From: CAZAQB01 sp964487155
GTDB taxonomy: Bacteria; Pseudomonadota; Gammaproteobacteria; Nitrococcales; Nitrococcaceae
Assembly: GCA_964487155.1 (NCBI GenBank)
Contig: CAZAQB010000024.1
Location: forward strand, 1 to 32,800
DNA: 32,800 bases
Direction of reading: 5' to 3'
The notes under the pieces are model-generated. The model did not search any database, was not told the origin of the DNA, and saw nothing but the letters and a program-made list of their open reading frames with translations. This document shows, in pieces, positions 1 to 6,910 of this stretch. The stretch's first letter is position 1. Every line of letters begins with the position of its first letter. Both the position numbers and the translations under genes were made by a program.

Positions 1-834
1 ATCCTGGCCCGGCGCCTGGCCGGCGTGCCCACCCGGCTGGCGCTGCGCATCGGCACCACGGTATCCGTGGATCTGCAGGGCCGCGGCCCGGCCGACCGGG
101 TCATCGAGTCCTTCTGCCTGCGCCATTTCTACGCCGGCGTAGAGACCGTGCTGTGCCCCTCCGCCGCCGCGGCCCGCGACCTGGAGGCCGTGGCCCGGTG
201 GCCGGCGGGGCGGGTCACCGTGGTGCCGAGCCCGGTGGTCGAGGAAGCACGGTTCAAGGACCGCCCACCGCCGCCGGAGCACCCCTGGTTCGCCTCCGGC
301 GAGCCGCCGGTGGTGCTGGGGGCCGGGGAGCTCTCGGGGCGCAAGGATTTCGAGACCCTGGTGCGGGCCTTCGCCCGGCTGCGCGGGCGATGGCCCTGCC
401 GGCTGGTGATCCTGGGCCGGGGCCGCCGCCGGGAGGCTCTGCTGGATCTGGCCAGGGAACTGGGCGTGGCAGAGGGGGTGGAGCTGCCCGGCTTCGTGGC
501 CGACCCCACCCCCTGGATGGCCCACGCCGCCGCCTTCGCTCTCAGCTCCCGCTGGGAGGGCTTCGGCAATGTCCTTGCGGAGGCCCTGGCGCTTGGTGTG
601 CCGGTGGTCAGCACCGACTGTCCCAGCGGCCCCCGGGAGCTGCTGCAGGAAGGCCGGCTGGGCCCTCTGGTGCCGATCGGGGACGACGCCGCGCTGGCGG
701 ACGCCCTGGAGACCGTGCTGACGGATCCCCCCGCGCCCGCGCGACTGCGGCAGGCCGCCACCCCCTACGGCATTCTGGCCGCCACCCGCGGCTATCTGGC
801 GGCGACCGGACTGTCCGTGCCGGACGCAACCTGA
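1..834 (+). CDS. GT4-family glycosyltransferase, 3' part (5' end outside window)
   Basis: The reading frame is open from base 1, so the gene is cut by the window edge; the first GTG at 25 is internal, because the bases before it already encode residues matching the paralogue at 2647-3783. What remains is the C-terminal nucleotide-sugar-binding lobe of a GT-B fold glycosyltransferase. It includes a Gly-Arg-Lys-Asp-Phe segment after the central linker, an LxxLGRG strand, and the retaining-GT4 E-x7-E signature in SSRWEGFGNVLAEAL. Such enzymes transfer a sugar from a nucleotide donor to a growing glycan at the cytoplasmic membrane face. It ends 4 bases before asnB, so the two are probably co-transcribed. 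Donor and acceptor cannot be deduced. It could serve lipopolysaccharide core/O-antigen or a capsule/exopolysaccharide. Confidence 0.88.
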   Translation: MLARRLAGVPTRLALRIGTTVSVDLQGRGPADRVIESFCLRHFYAGVETVLCPSAAAARDLEAVARWPAGRVTVVPSPVVEEARFKDRPPPPEHPWFASGEPPVVLGAGELSGRKDFETLVRAFARLRGRWPCRLVILGRGRRREALLDLARELGVAEGVELPGFVADPTPWMAHAAAFALSSRWEGFGNVLAEALALGVPVVSTDCPSGPRELLQEGRLGPLVPIGDDAALADALETVLTDPPAPARLRQAATPYGILAATRGYLAATGLSVPDAT

Positions 835-838
835 TTCC

Positions 839-2650
839 ATGTGCGGCATCGCCGGCATCGCCCTGGGCAACGCCAGCCCCGACCCCGACCGCCTGGAGGC
901 GGCCGCCGCACGGCTGGGCCACCGGGGACCTGACGACCGGGGTATCTGGCAACAGGACAACGTGGCCCTGGTCCACACCCGGCTGTCCATCATCGATCTC
1001 GCTGGCGGCCACCAGCCCCTGAGATCCGCCGATGGCCGGCTCACCCTGGTGGCCAACGGCGAAATCTACAACTACCCCGAACTGCGCGACGCGCTTGCCG
1101 CCGGCGGTTACCCGTGCGCCACCGGCTCCGACTGCGAGACCATCCTGCAGGCCTACGCCCGGGACGGCCTGGACTGCTGCGCGGCGCTGCACGGCATGTT
1201 CGCCTTCGCGCTGCACGACGCGGCCACCGGACGGCTGGTGCTGGCCCGGGACCGCCTCGGCATGAAACCCCTGTTCCTGGCAGAGACAGGGCAGGGAGTG
1301 GCATTCGCCTCCGAACTGAAGGGCCTGCTGCCCCTGTTGCCGTCCCGCCCCGAGCTGAACCCGGCAGGCCTGGTGCAGTACCTGGACCAGCAATACGGCA
1401 GCGGCCGGGCCACCGTGCTGGCGGGCGTGCAGCGGGTGTTGCCAGGGGAACTGGTGGTGATCGAGGAGGGCCGGGTGGTGCAGCGCCGGCGCTACTGGTC
1501 CGCCACTGCCGTGGAAACCCGCGACCTGGACTTTGACAGCGCCAGCCGGCAGTTCGACGAACTGTTCCACCAGGTGATGACCGAGCATATGCGCTCGGAC
1601 GTGCCCTTCGGCCTGTTCCTGTCCGGCGGCGTCGATTCCTCTATCCTGCTGGCGGCCCTGACGCGGCTGCGGGGTGAGCCCGTCTCCACCTACTCGGTGG
1701 GCTTCGACGCCCCGGGCCTGGTGGACGAGCTGCCGCTCGCCGGGCGGATCGCCGAGCGCTACGCCAGCCGCCATCATCCGGTGGCCCCGGCGGCCGCGGA
1801 GCTGCTCGGGCTGCTGCCCCGCTGCGCCTGGGCGGCGGACGACCTGATGCGGGACTTCGCCAATCTGCCCACCCTGTTCCTGGCCAACCGGGCGGCCCGG
1901 GACCTGAAGGTGGTGTTCTCCGGGGAGGGCGGCGACGAGGCGTTCGCCGGTTACGGCCGCTACCGGGTGAACCCGCTGGAGCGCCGGCTGAAGGCTCTGC
2001 TGCGCCCCGGCAGCGGCGGCTTCCGGTCCGGCGGCGAGCTGCGCGGCCGGGCACTGCGCCTGCTAGGTCCCGAGCTGCGCGCGGCCCTTCCGGCAGCCCG
2101 GCAACCGGTGCGCCAGGCCTGGGCCGAGACTCCACCGGGCTGGACGGATCTGCAGCGCATGCAGTACGTCGATCTCAGCGTCGCCCTGCCGGACAACCTG
2201 CTGGTGAAGGCCGACCGCATGCTCATGGCCCGGGGCCTGGAGGGCCGGCTGCCGTTCGTGGACCACCGCATCGTGGAGTTCGGCCTCTCCCTGCCCGACG
2301 TGCTGAAGGTGGATGGCGGCCAGGGCAAGCTGTTCCTGAAGCGCTGGGCCGAGCGGCTGGTCGACCCGGAACTGCTCTACGCCCCCAAGCGTGGTTTCCA
2401 CGTGCCGGTACGCCAGTGGTTCGGCGCGCGCCTGCCGGAGCTGTCCCGCCGGCTCCCGACCCAGCCGGTGGTGCGGCGCTGGTTCCGCCCTCAGGCGGTG
2501 CAGGGCATGCTGGCCGCGGACCAGCGCCGCGGCCGGCTGAGCCGGCTCGGCTTCGCCCTGATCCAGCTCTGCCTCTGGCATCGCATCCTGCTGGAGGATG
2601 GCGGGACCGATCCGGGCACCGGCCGGGATTTCATGGAGTGGCTGGAGTGA
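839..2650 (+). CDS. asnB: Asparagine synthase (glutamine-hydrolysing) family amidotransferase
   Basis: A 603-residue two-domain AsnB-type enzyme. The N-terminal class II glutaminase starts MCGIAGI, so removal of Met exposes Cys2 as nucleophile; HTRLSIIDL (46-54), NGEIYNY (73-79) and Ser97-Asp98 line the glutamine site. The C-terminal ATP-pyrophosphatase domain carries the SGGVDSS P-loop at 262-268 and a GEGGDEAFAGY segment. The family transfers glutamine amide nitrogen to an adenylated carboxylate. True AsnB makes asparagine, but homologues inside polysaccharide clusters amidate uronic acid sugars. Here the gene lies between two paralogous glycosyltransferases, overlaps the next by 4 bases (GTGA) and follows the previous by 4 bases. 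A glycan-amidating role is therefore as plausible as asparagine synthesis; sequence alone does not decide. The start is fixed by the required Cys2. Confidence 0.9.
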   Translation: MCGIAGIALGNASPDPDRLEAAAARLGHRGPDDRGIWQQDNVALVHTRLSIIDLAGGHQPLRSADGRLTLVANGEIYNYPELRDALAAGGYPCATGSDCETILQAYARDGLDCCAALHGMFAFALHDAATGRLVLARDRLGMKPLFLAETGQGVAFASELKGLLPLLPSRPELNPAGLVQYLDQQYGSGRATVLAGVQRVLPGELVVIEEGRVVQRRRYWSATAVETRDLDFDSASRQFDELFHQVMTEHMRSDVPFGLFLSGGVDSSILLAALTRLRGEPVSTYSVGFDAPGLVDELPLAGRIAERYASRHHPVAPAAAELLGLLPRCAWAADDLMRDFANLPTLFLANRAARDLKVVFSGEGGDEAFAGYGRYRVNPLERRLKALLRPGSGGFRSGGELRGRALRLLGPELRAALPAARQPVRQAWAETPPGWTDLQRMQYVDLSVALPDNLLVKADRMLMARGLEGRLPFVDHRIVEFGLSLPDVLKVDGGQGKLFLKRWAERLVDPELLYAPKRGFHVPVRQWFGARLPELSRRLPTQPVVRRWFRPQAVQGMLAADQRRGRLSRLGFALIQLCLWHRILLEDGGTDPGTGRDFMEWLE

Positions 2651-3783
2651 GCCGGGCCAAGCGCCTGGCGGTGGTGCTCTCCTTCTCCGGCCAAGGCGGC
2701 GTCGAGCGCATGGTCACCCACCTGCTGCGGGGTTTCGCGGATCTGGGCGTGGCCGTGGACCTGCTGGCCCTGGGCGATCCCGCCGCGGTTCCGGGCTCCC
2801 TGCCGGACTCGGTGCGCCGGGTGGAGACCGGCGTGCGCCACAGCACCCTGGCGGCACCGGCCCTGGCCCGCTACCTGCGCCGCGAGCGGCCGGCGGCGAT
2901 GCTGGTGGCCAAGGACCGCGCCATCCGCAGCGCCGCCCTGGCGCGCCGGCTGGCCGGCGCCGACACCCGTCTGGTGGGCAGGCTGGGCACCAACCTGTCC
3001 GCCGCCCTGAGGGGCCAGGGCCCGGCGAAGCGCTGGCTGCGGATGATGCCCATGCGCCGGCTCTACCCCTGGGTGGACGCGGTGGTGGCGGTATCCGAGG
3101 GAGTGGCCGAGGACACCCGGCGCATCACCGGCCTGCCGCCGGAGCGGGTGGTGGTGGTGCGCAACCCGGTGATCACGCCGCAGCTCAGCCAGCGGGCCCG
3201 GGAGCCGGTGGATCATCCCTGGCTGGCACCGGGCGCGCCGCCAGTGGTTATGGGCATGGGCCGGCTCACCCGCCAGAAAGACTTCCCTACCCTGTTGCGG
3301 GCCTTTGCCCGGCTGGCAAGGGATCGGGACTGCCGGCTGGTGATGCTGGGGGAGGGCAACGATCGTCCGGCCCTGGAAGCCCTGGCCGCGGACCTGGGCA
3401 TCGCCGAGCGGCTGGCCCTTGTCGGCCATCAGGCCAACCCCTACGCCTGGCTCGCCCGGGCGTCGCTGTTCGTGCTGTCCTCGGCCTGGGAGGGCTCCCC
3501 CAATGCGCTGACCGAGGCCCTGGCCCTGGGAATTCCCGGCGTGGCCACGGACTGCCCCAGCGGCCCCCGGGAGATCCTGGACGGCGGCCGGGTGGCGCCG
3601 CTGGTGCCGGTGGGGGACTGGCAGGCGCTGGCCCGGGCGATGGCCGGGACCCTGGAGGCTCCGCCACCGCCGGACGCGCTGCGTGCCGCCGTGGCGGAAT
3701 ACACCCAGGAGGCCAGCGCCAGGGCCTATTTGCGGGTGCTGGGGTTGGGGGAGGGGAAGGAAGGACTGAGGACTGGGGACTGA
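2647..3783 (+). CDS. GT4-family glycosyltransferase, paralogue of the gene at 1-834
   Basis: Starts at GTG 2647, overlapping the asnB stop by 4 bases; an upstream in-frame extension inside asnB is ignored because family homology begins at RLAVVLSFSGQGGVERM, an N-terminal acceptor-lobe motif of GT4 enzymes. 378 residues, normal for the family. The donor lobe has GRLTRQKDFPTL, an LGEGNDRP strand and the E-x7-E signature in SSAWEGSPNALTEAL. Long stretches match the first glycosyltransferase (for example TDCPSGPRE and the preceding ALARRLAG segment), so the two arose by duplication around asnB. The predicted role is adding a sugar to a surface glycan in the cytoplasm. The last seven residues, EGLRTGD, and the stop are encoded by a heptamer repeat array (3764-3796) and are probably not part of the ancestral protein. 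Confidence 0.9.
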   Translation: MSRAKRLAVVLSFSGQGGVERMVTHLLRGFADLGVAVDLLALGDPAAVPGSLPDSVRRVETGVRHSTLAAPALARYLRRERPAAMLVAKDRAIRSAALARRLAGADTRLVGRLGTNLSAALRGQGPAKRWLRMMPMRRLYPWVDAVVAVSEGVAEDTRRITGLPPERVVVVRNPVITPQLSQRAREPVDHPWLAPGAPPVVMGMGRLTRQKDFPTLLRAFARLARDRDCRLVMLGEGNDRPALEALAADLGIAERLALVGHQANPYAWLARASLFVLSSAWEGSPNALTEALALGIPGVATDCPSGPREILDGGRVAPLVPVGDWQALARAMAGTLEAPPPPDALRAAVAEYTQEASARAYLRVLGLGEGKEGLRTGD

Positions 3784-3796
3784 GGACTGAGTGGGG
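3764..3796 (+). repeat. Heptamer array GGACTGA type, left arm of 33-bp inverted repeat
   Basis: Four tandem 7-base units, GACTGAG, GACTGGG, GACTGAG, GACTGAG, then TGGGG. The whole 33 bases recur exactly, inverted, at 4134-4166. The array contains the stop codon and the last codons of the glycosyltransferase gene. On this strand the unit carries TGA. Its 7-base period is not a multiple of three, so consecutive perfect units put a stop in all three frames. Confidence 0.9.
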
Positions 3797-3825
3797 CCGG
3801 TGGCCGGCCGGCGTATGTTCAGCCC

Positions 3826-3857
3826 GTAGGGGTGGGCGGAGCGCAGTGCAACCTACC
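3826..3857 (+). repeat. REP-like hairpin, diverged copy
   Basis: Starts GTAGG, has a GGAGCGCAG core and ends CCTACC; the stem is imperfect compared with the other copies. It is the first of three such elements in the block after the glycosyltransferase. Confidence 0.55.
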
Positions 3858-3897
3858 ATTCCCTCGCGATTCGCGTATGGCGAATGGAGCGGAAGAT

Positions 3898-3932
3898 GCC
3901 GGATGCGGCGCTGCGCGCCTTATCCGGCCTAC
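3898..3932 (-). repeat. REP-like hairpin resembling the enterobacterial REP consensus
   Basis: On the plus strand it runs from GCCGGATGCGGCG, through a short loop, to CGCCTTATCCGGCCTAC. From memory this closely matches the consensus of Escherichia coli REP/PU elements, including both stem halves and the terminal CCTAC. It faces the next element (3971-3999) in inverted orientation, like paired REPs in a BIME. Confidence 0.75.
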
Positions 3933-3970
3933 GCGGGCCGCGACGCACCGCCGCGGCCTGGGCGAAGCGC

Positions 3971-3999
3971 GTAGGCCGGATAAGCGCAGCGCATCCGGC
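3971..3999 (+). repeat. REP-like hairpin, inverted partner
   Basis: GTAGGCCGGAT, core AAGCGCAGCGC, then ATCCGGC; the CCGGAT/ATCCGG halves pair. It has the same stem sequence as the 3898-3932 element in opposite orientation, 38 bases away. Confidence 0.75.
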
Positions 4000-4133
4000 G
4001 TCTTGGGCTGAGTACCGGAAACCGCCTTGCCGTGGCAGGCGTCGCACGGACGCGTTGCCCAGTACCCAGGACCGCCAACACCAGAGATCGGCACGGCACG
4101 TGGATCGTCTCACGCCGTCCAGGCGAAGCCACG

Positions 4134-4166
4134 CCCCACTCAGTCCTCAGTCCCCAGTCCTCAGTC
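4134..4166 (-). repeat. Heptamer array, right arm of 33-bp inverted repeat
   Basis: CCCCA followed by CTCAGTC, CTCAGTC, CCCAGTC, CTCAGTC: the exact reverse complement of 3764-3796, including the single variant unit. It lies about 50 bases upstream of the sulfotransferase start. Read on the plus strand the unit contains no stop codon in any frame. Confidence 0.9.
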
Positions 4167-4214
4167 GTTCCCCCCAGACCTTGACCTCTCCCCGCCGGGG
4201 ACGAAAATGGCCCG

Positions 4215-4871
4215 ATGCTGATCTCCTACCGGCACAATTTCTTATTCGTGCACATCGCCAAGACCGGCGGCACCAGCATCCGCGCGGCGCTGCGCCGCTA
4301 CCGCTGGGGCTGGCCGTACACGGTGCCGCTGGCCGTCTGCAGCCTGGTGAGCCAGATGACCCGGCCCAAGCACGTGCTGGGGATCAAGTTCCCGCGCCAC
4401 GCCAAGGCGATCGCGGCCCGGGAGATGCTGCCCGGCGAGTTCTACGACCAGCTCTTCAAGTTCACTGTGGTGCGCAATCCCTGGGATCTGCAGGTGAGCT
4501 CCTTCCACCACCTGCAGCGCGAGCACCCGGAGCGGGTGGCCGGCCTGGCGCGCTTCGAGGACTTCCTCGCCGCCAAGTTCGACCCCGACCGCCCCTACGA
4601 TTACCTCCTGGACATCTCCCAGGAGCGCCAGTCCGACTACCTGGTTGACCTGCGCGGCGAGTTGATCGTGGATTACGTAGCGAGCTACGAGAATCTGCAG
4701 GACGACTTCACCGAGATCTGCCGGCGCATCGGCATACCCTGCCCGACGCTCCCCCACCACCGCAGGGCCGAGTCCCGCAAGCGCTACCACGACTACTACA
4801 CCGATGCCACCGCGGAGCTGGTGGCCCGCCACTACGCCGGGGATATCGAGCGCTTCGGGTACCAGTTCTGA
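4215..4871 (+). CDS. Sulfotransferase family 2 protein (PAPS-dependent)
   Basis: 218 residues with both co-substrate motifs of PAPS sulfotransferases. IAKTGGTSI at 14-22 is the 5'-phosphosulfate loop, and VVRNPWD at 85-91 with Ser95-Ser96 is the 3'-phosphate site. The C-terminal DATAELVARHYAGDIERFGY pattern is typical of bacterial carbohydrate sulfotransferases, which move sulfate from PAPS to a sugar hydroxyl in the cytoplasm. Its position after two glycosyltransferases suggests a sulfated surface glycan, but the acceptor is unknown. ATG 4215 is chosen because the upstream ATG at 4207 is out of frame and stops at once. No strong ribosome binding site is visible. The 431-bp repeat block upstream may separate it from the glycosyltransferase transcript. 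Confidence 0.85.
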   Translation: MLISYRHNFLFVHIAKTGGTSIRAALRRYRWGWPYTVPLAVCSLVSQMTRPKHVLGIKFPRHAKAIAAREMLPGEFYDQLFKFTVVRNPWDLQVSSFHHLQREHPERVAGLARFEDFLAAKFDPDRPYDYLLDISQERQSDYLVDLRGELIVDYVASYENLQDDFTEICRRIGIPCPTLPHHRRAESRKRYHDYYTDATAELVARHYAGDIERFGYQF

Positions 4872-4971
4872 GCAGGGAACCCCAGGCGGAGCGGCGTGGC
4901 AGGTACCGGGGGCTGGGTCGGCATTAGCGGCACGACCCTTGACGACGCATGGATCGCAGCCAGCCCTGCAC

Positions 4972-5001
4972 GCTGGGTTTCGCGTGCTCAACCCAGCCTA
5001 C
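4972..5001 (-). repeat. REP-like hairpin
   Basis: GCTGGGTTT ... AACCCAGC followed by CTAC; read on the minus strand it starts GTAGGCTGGGTT. The stem is CTGGGTT/AACCCAG, with core GAGCACGCG. Confidence 0.7.
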
Positions 5002-5024
5002 GGGTTAGGAGGTTTCCGGAGGGG

Positions 5025-5057
5025 GTAGGCTGGGATGGAGCGCAGCGTAATCCCAGC
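5025..5057 (+). repeat. REP-like hairpin
   Basis: GTAGGCTGGGAT, core GGAGCGCAGCG, then TAATCCCAGC; the stem GCTGGGAT/ATCCCAGC is complementary. Confidence 0.75.
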
Positions 5058-5069
5058 ATTGGCGAAGAC

Positions 5070-5100
5070 GGTGGGTGTCGCTCCGCTCTACCCACCCTAC
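5070..5100 (-). repeat. REP-like hairpin
   Basis: Read on the minus strand: GTAGGGTGGGT, core AGAGCGGAGCG, then ACACCCACC. The stem GGTGGGT/ACCCACC differs from neighbouring copies but stays paired. Confidence 0.72.
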
Positions 5101-5131
5101 GCCCTGCGCCCGGCGCCGCGACAATTCCCCT

Positions 5132-5166
5132 CTCAGTCCTCAGTCCTCAGTCCTCAGTCCTCAGTC
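5132..5166 (-). repeat. Heptamer array, five perfect tandem CTCAGTC units
   Basis: Five uninterrupted copies of CTCAGTC (GACTGAG on the minus strand). The stop codon of pabBC (5147-5149) and its last six to seven codons lie inside. The array is oriented so that the TGA-bearing strand is the coding strand of the gene entering it, exactly as at 3764-3796. Confidence 0.93.
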
Positions 5167-6907
5167 CTTCCGACCGCGTCGCCTCATCATCCACCCACAG
5201 CGCCGGCTGCCACTCCCGCACCGAGTTGACCAACCACAGGCGGGTGGCTCGGGCGAGATCCCCGCGGCTCAGGCGGGCCTCGGCGACGTTGCCCTCGCGC
5301 AGCAGCCGCTCCCGGAAGGTGCCGGGAAGCAGGCCGGCCGCTGCCCGCGGGGTCAGCAACTCGCCGTCGATCTCCAGCACCAGGTTGGCGGTGGCCGCCT
5401 CGGTGAGCTCGCCCTCGGCGGTGTACAGGATCACTTCGTCGCAGTCGGGGCGGCCCGCAAGCGCGGCCTGGTAGACCTCCCGGCGGGTGGTCTTGTGGCG
5501 CAGCCAGGGATCGCCCGGCTCGACCGGCGCCGCCGCCAGGCCCACACGCAGCGGCGTTCCTGCGTCGCCCGCCAGGGGAGCCACCTCTACCGACGGCCGG
5601 CCGTCCGCCCCCACCAGCGCTCGCACCCGGCAGGGCGCCGGGGCGCCGGCCACGGCCGCCTCCAGGGCGGCCCGAACGCGCTCGGGATCCAAGGCGAGGC
5701 CGAAGTAGGCCGCAGAGCGCCCCAGCCGGGCCAGGTGCTCCTCCAGCAGGAAGTATCCTGCCTCGGGGTCCCAGCGCAGGGTCTCCAGCAGCCGGAAACC
5801 CCGACCCGAGGCCCCCAGCACGGCGGCCTTGTCCAGGCATTCCCGGTACTCGGCCTCAGCTGTCGAATCCGCCACCACCCCGCTGCCCACGCCGTAGCGC
5901 AGCCGGCCGCGCTGCCGGTCCAGCACCGCGGTGCGGATAGCCACATTGAAGTGCGCCTGCCGGCCCGGGGCAAGCCAGCCCACGGCGCCGGTGTACACGC
6001 CCCGCGGCCCGGCCTCCAGCTCCCGGATGATCTCCAGGGTGCGCACCTTGGGCGCGCCGGTCACCGACGCGCAGGGGAAGGTGGCGGCGAGCAGCTCGGC
6101 CAGGCTCGCGCGGCTGCGGGCGGTGACGGTGGAGGTCATCTGCAGCACGGTGGGGTAGCGTTCCACCCGGAACAGCTCCGGCACCGCCACACTGCCGGTA
6201 TCCGCCACCCGGCCCAGGTCGTTGCGGATCATGTCCACGATCATGACGTTCTCGGCGCGCTCCTTGGGGTCGGCGCGCAGCCGCTCGGCGGCCTGGCGGT
6301 CCGCCTCGGGTGCCGCCTGGCGCCGCGCGGTGCCCTTCATGGGCCGCGCCGTGAGGGCATCGCCGTGGCGATGCAGGTACAGCTCCGGGGAGGCACAGCA
6401 CACGGCGAAGCGGCCGGTGTCCAGGTACACCATGCCCGCGGCACCGCGCTGGGCCCCGGCCAGCTCCGCGAACAGCCGCAACGGATCACCCTGAAAGGCG
6501 CCCTCCAGCGGAAAGGTGAAGTTCACCTGGTAGCTGTCGCCATCGCGCAGGTAGCGCTGGATGCGGCGGTGCCGGCGAGCGTAGTGCGCGCGCGCCAGCG
6601 GCACCGACCACGGCTCGACCCGCACCTCGCCACCGGCCGGGGGGGCAGCCCGGGGCTCGCCGGTGTCGTAGAGCCCGAACCAGAGCAGGGGCAGGCCGGG
6701 CAGCGGGTCGTGGACCGGCAGCCCGAAGGCGGCCGCCGCTTCGTAGGCGAGGAAGCCCACCGCCTCCAGGCCCTGGCCCTCCACCGCCGCCTCCAGGCTC
6801 TGCAGCGCCGGCATCACCTGATCGGGGCTGTGGGCGATCACCGTGCGCCGCGGCGCCTGGTACCAGCGCCAGCCCCCGGGGACCTGGACCAGGGCGTCCC
6901 CTTCCAT
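5147..6907 (-). CDS. pabB-pabC: Aminodeoxychorismate synthase component I fused to aminodeoxychorismate lyase
   Basis: 586 residues covering two steps of p-aminobenzoate (folate) synthesis. Residues 1 to about 360 form a chorismate-binding PabB domain: PMKGT at 189-193 (Lys191 equivalent to the PabB nucleophile), VMIVDMIRNDLGR at 221-233, SVTGAPK at 281-287 and a GSGVVADS end motif. Residues 370-575 form a class IV PLP aminotransferase/lyase like PabC, with the HKTTR segment placing the PLP lysine at 472 and a TEAATANLV cofactor loop. PabB makes 4-amino-4-deoxychorismate with ammonia from PabA; PabC releases pyruvate to give PABA. Fusions of this kind are known. The start lies 3 bases after the lpxL stop, so it is the last gene of the glnE-ilvE-lpxL string. 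The tail EGLRTED (580-586) is encoded by the heptamer repeat and resembles no PabC C-terminus. Confidence 0.93.
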   Translation of the reverse strand: MEGDALVQVPGGWRWYQAPRRTVIAHSPDQVMPALQSLEAAVEGQGLEAVGFLAYEAAAAFGLPVHDPLPGLPLLWFGLYDTGEPRAAPPAGGEVRVEPWSVPLARAHYARRHRRIQRYLRDGDSYQVNFTFPLEGAFQGDPLRLFAELAGAQRGAAGMVYLDTGRFAVCCASPELYLHRHGDALTARPMKGTARRQAAPEADRQAAERLRADPKERAENVMIVDMIRNDLGRVADTGSVAVPELFRVERYPTVLQMTSTVTARSRASLAELLAATFPCASVTGAPKVRTLEIIRELEAGPRGVYTGAVGWLAPGRQAHFNVAIRTAVLDRQRGRLRYGVGSGVVADSTAEAEYRECLDKAAVLGASGRGFRLLETLRWDPEAGYFLLEEHLARLGRSAAYFGLALDPERVRAALEAAVAGAPAPCRVRALVGADGRPSVEVAPLAGDAGTPLRVGLAAAPVEPGDPWLRHKTTRREVYQAALAGRPDCDEVILYTAEGELTEAATANLVLEIDGELLTPRAAAGLLPGTFRERLLREGNVAEARLSRGDLARATRLWLVNSVREWQPALWVDDEATRSEGLRTED

Positions 6908-6910
6908 GGC

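Larger units (their letters stand above)
3784..4214. other. Non-coding block of 431 bp holding REP-like hairpins
   Basis: No credible gene: reading frames here lack homology and a coherent start. The stretch lies between the second glycosyltransferase and the sulfotransferase. It contains the remainder of the left heptamer array, three REP-like hairpins (3826-3857, 3898-3932, 3971-3999) and the right heptamer array (4134-4166). The part from about 4002 to 4133 shows no feature I recognise. The region 3764-4166 behaves as one 403-bp unit bounded by a perfect 33-bp inverted repeat. Confidence 0.75.
4872..5146. other. Convergent intergenic region with three REP-like hairpins and a heptamer array
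   Basis: A 275-bp space between the sulfotransferase (+) and pabBC (-), with no credible gene. It holds REP-like hairpins at 4972-5001, 5025-5057 and 5070-5100 and runs into the five-unit heptamer array at 5132-5166. I see no classical hairpin plus T-run; the REP-like hairpins may act as transcript ends for both genes, which is inference. Confidence 0.75.

Noticed and set aside
3884..4648. Plus-strand open frame running from the repeat block into the sulfotransferase
   Set aside because: It is in a different frame from the sulfotransferase, lacks a ribosome binding site, and its translation is repeat-derived.
5132..5166. Possible small CRISPR-like array
   Set aside because: The units are 7 bases, directly adjacent and without spacers, and no cas genes are present; it is a tandem heptamer repeat.
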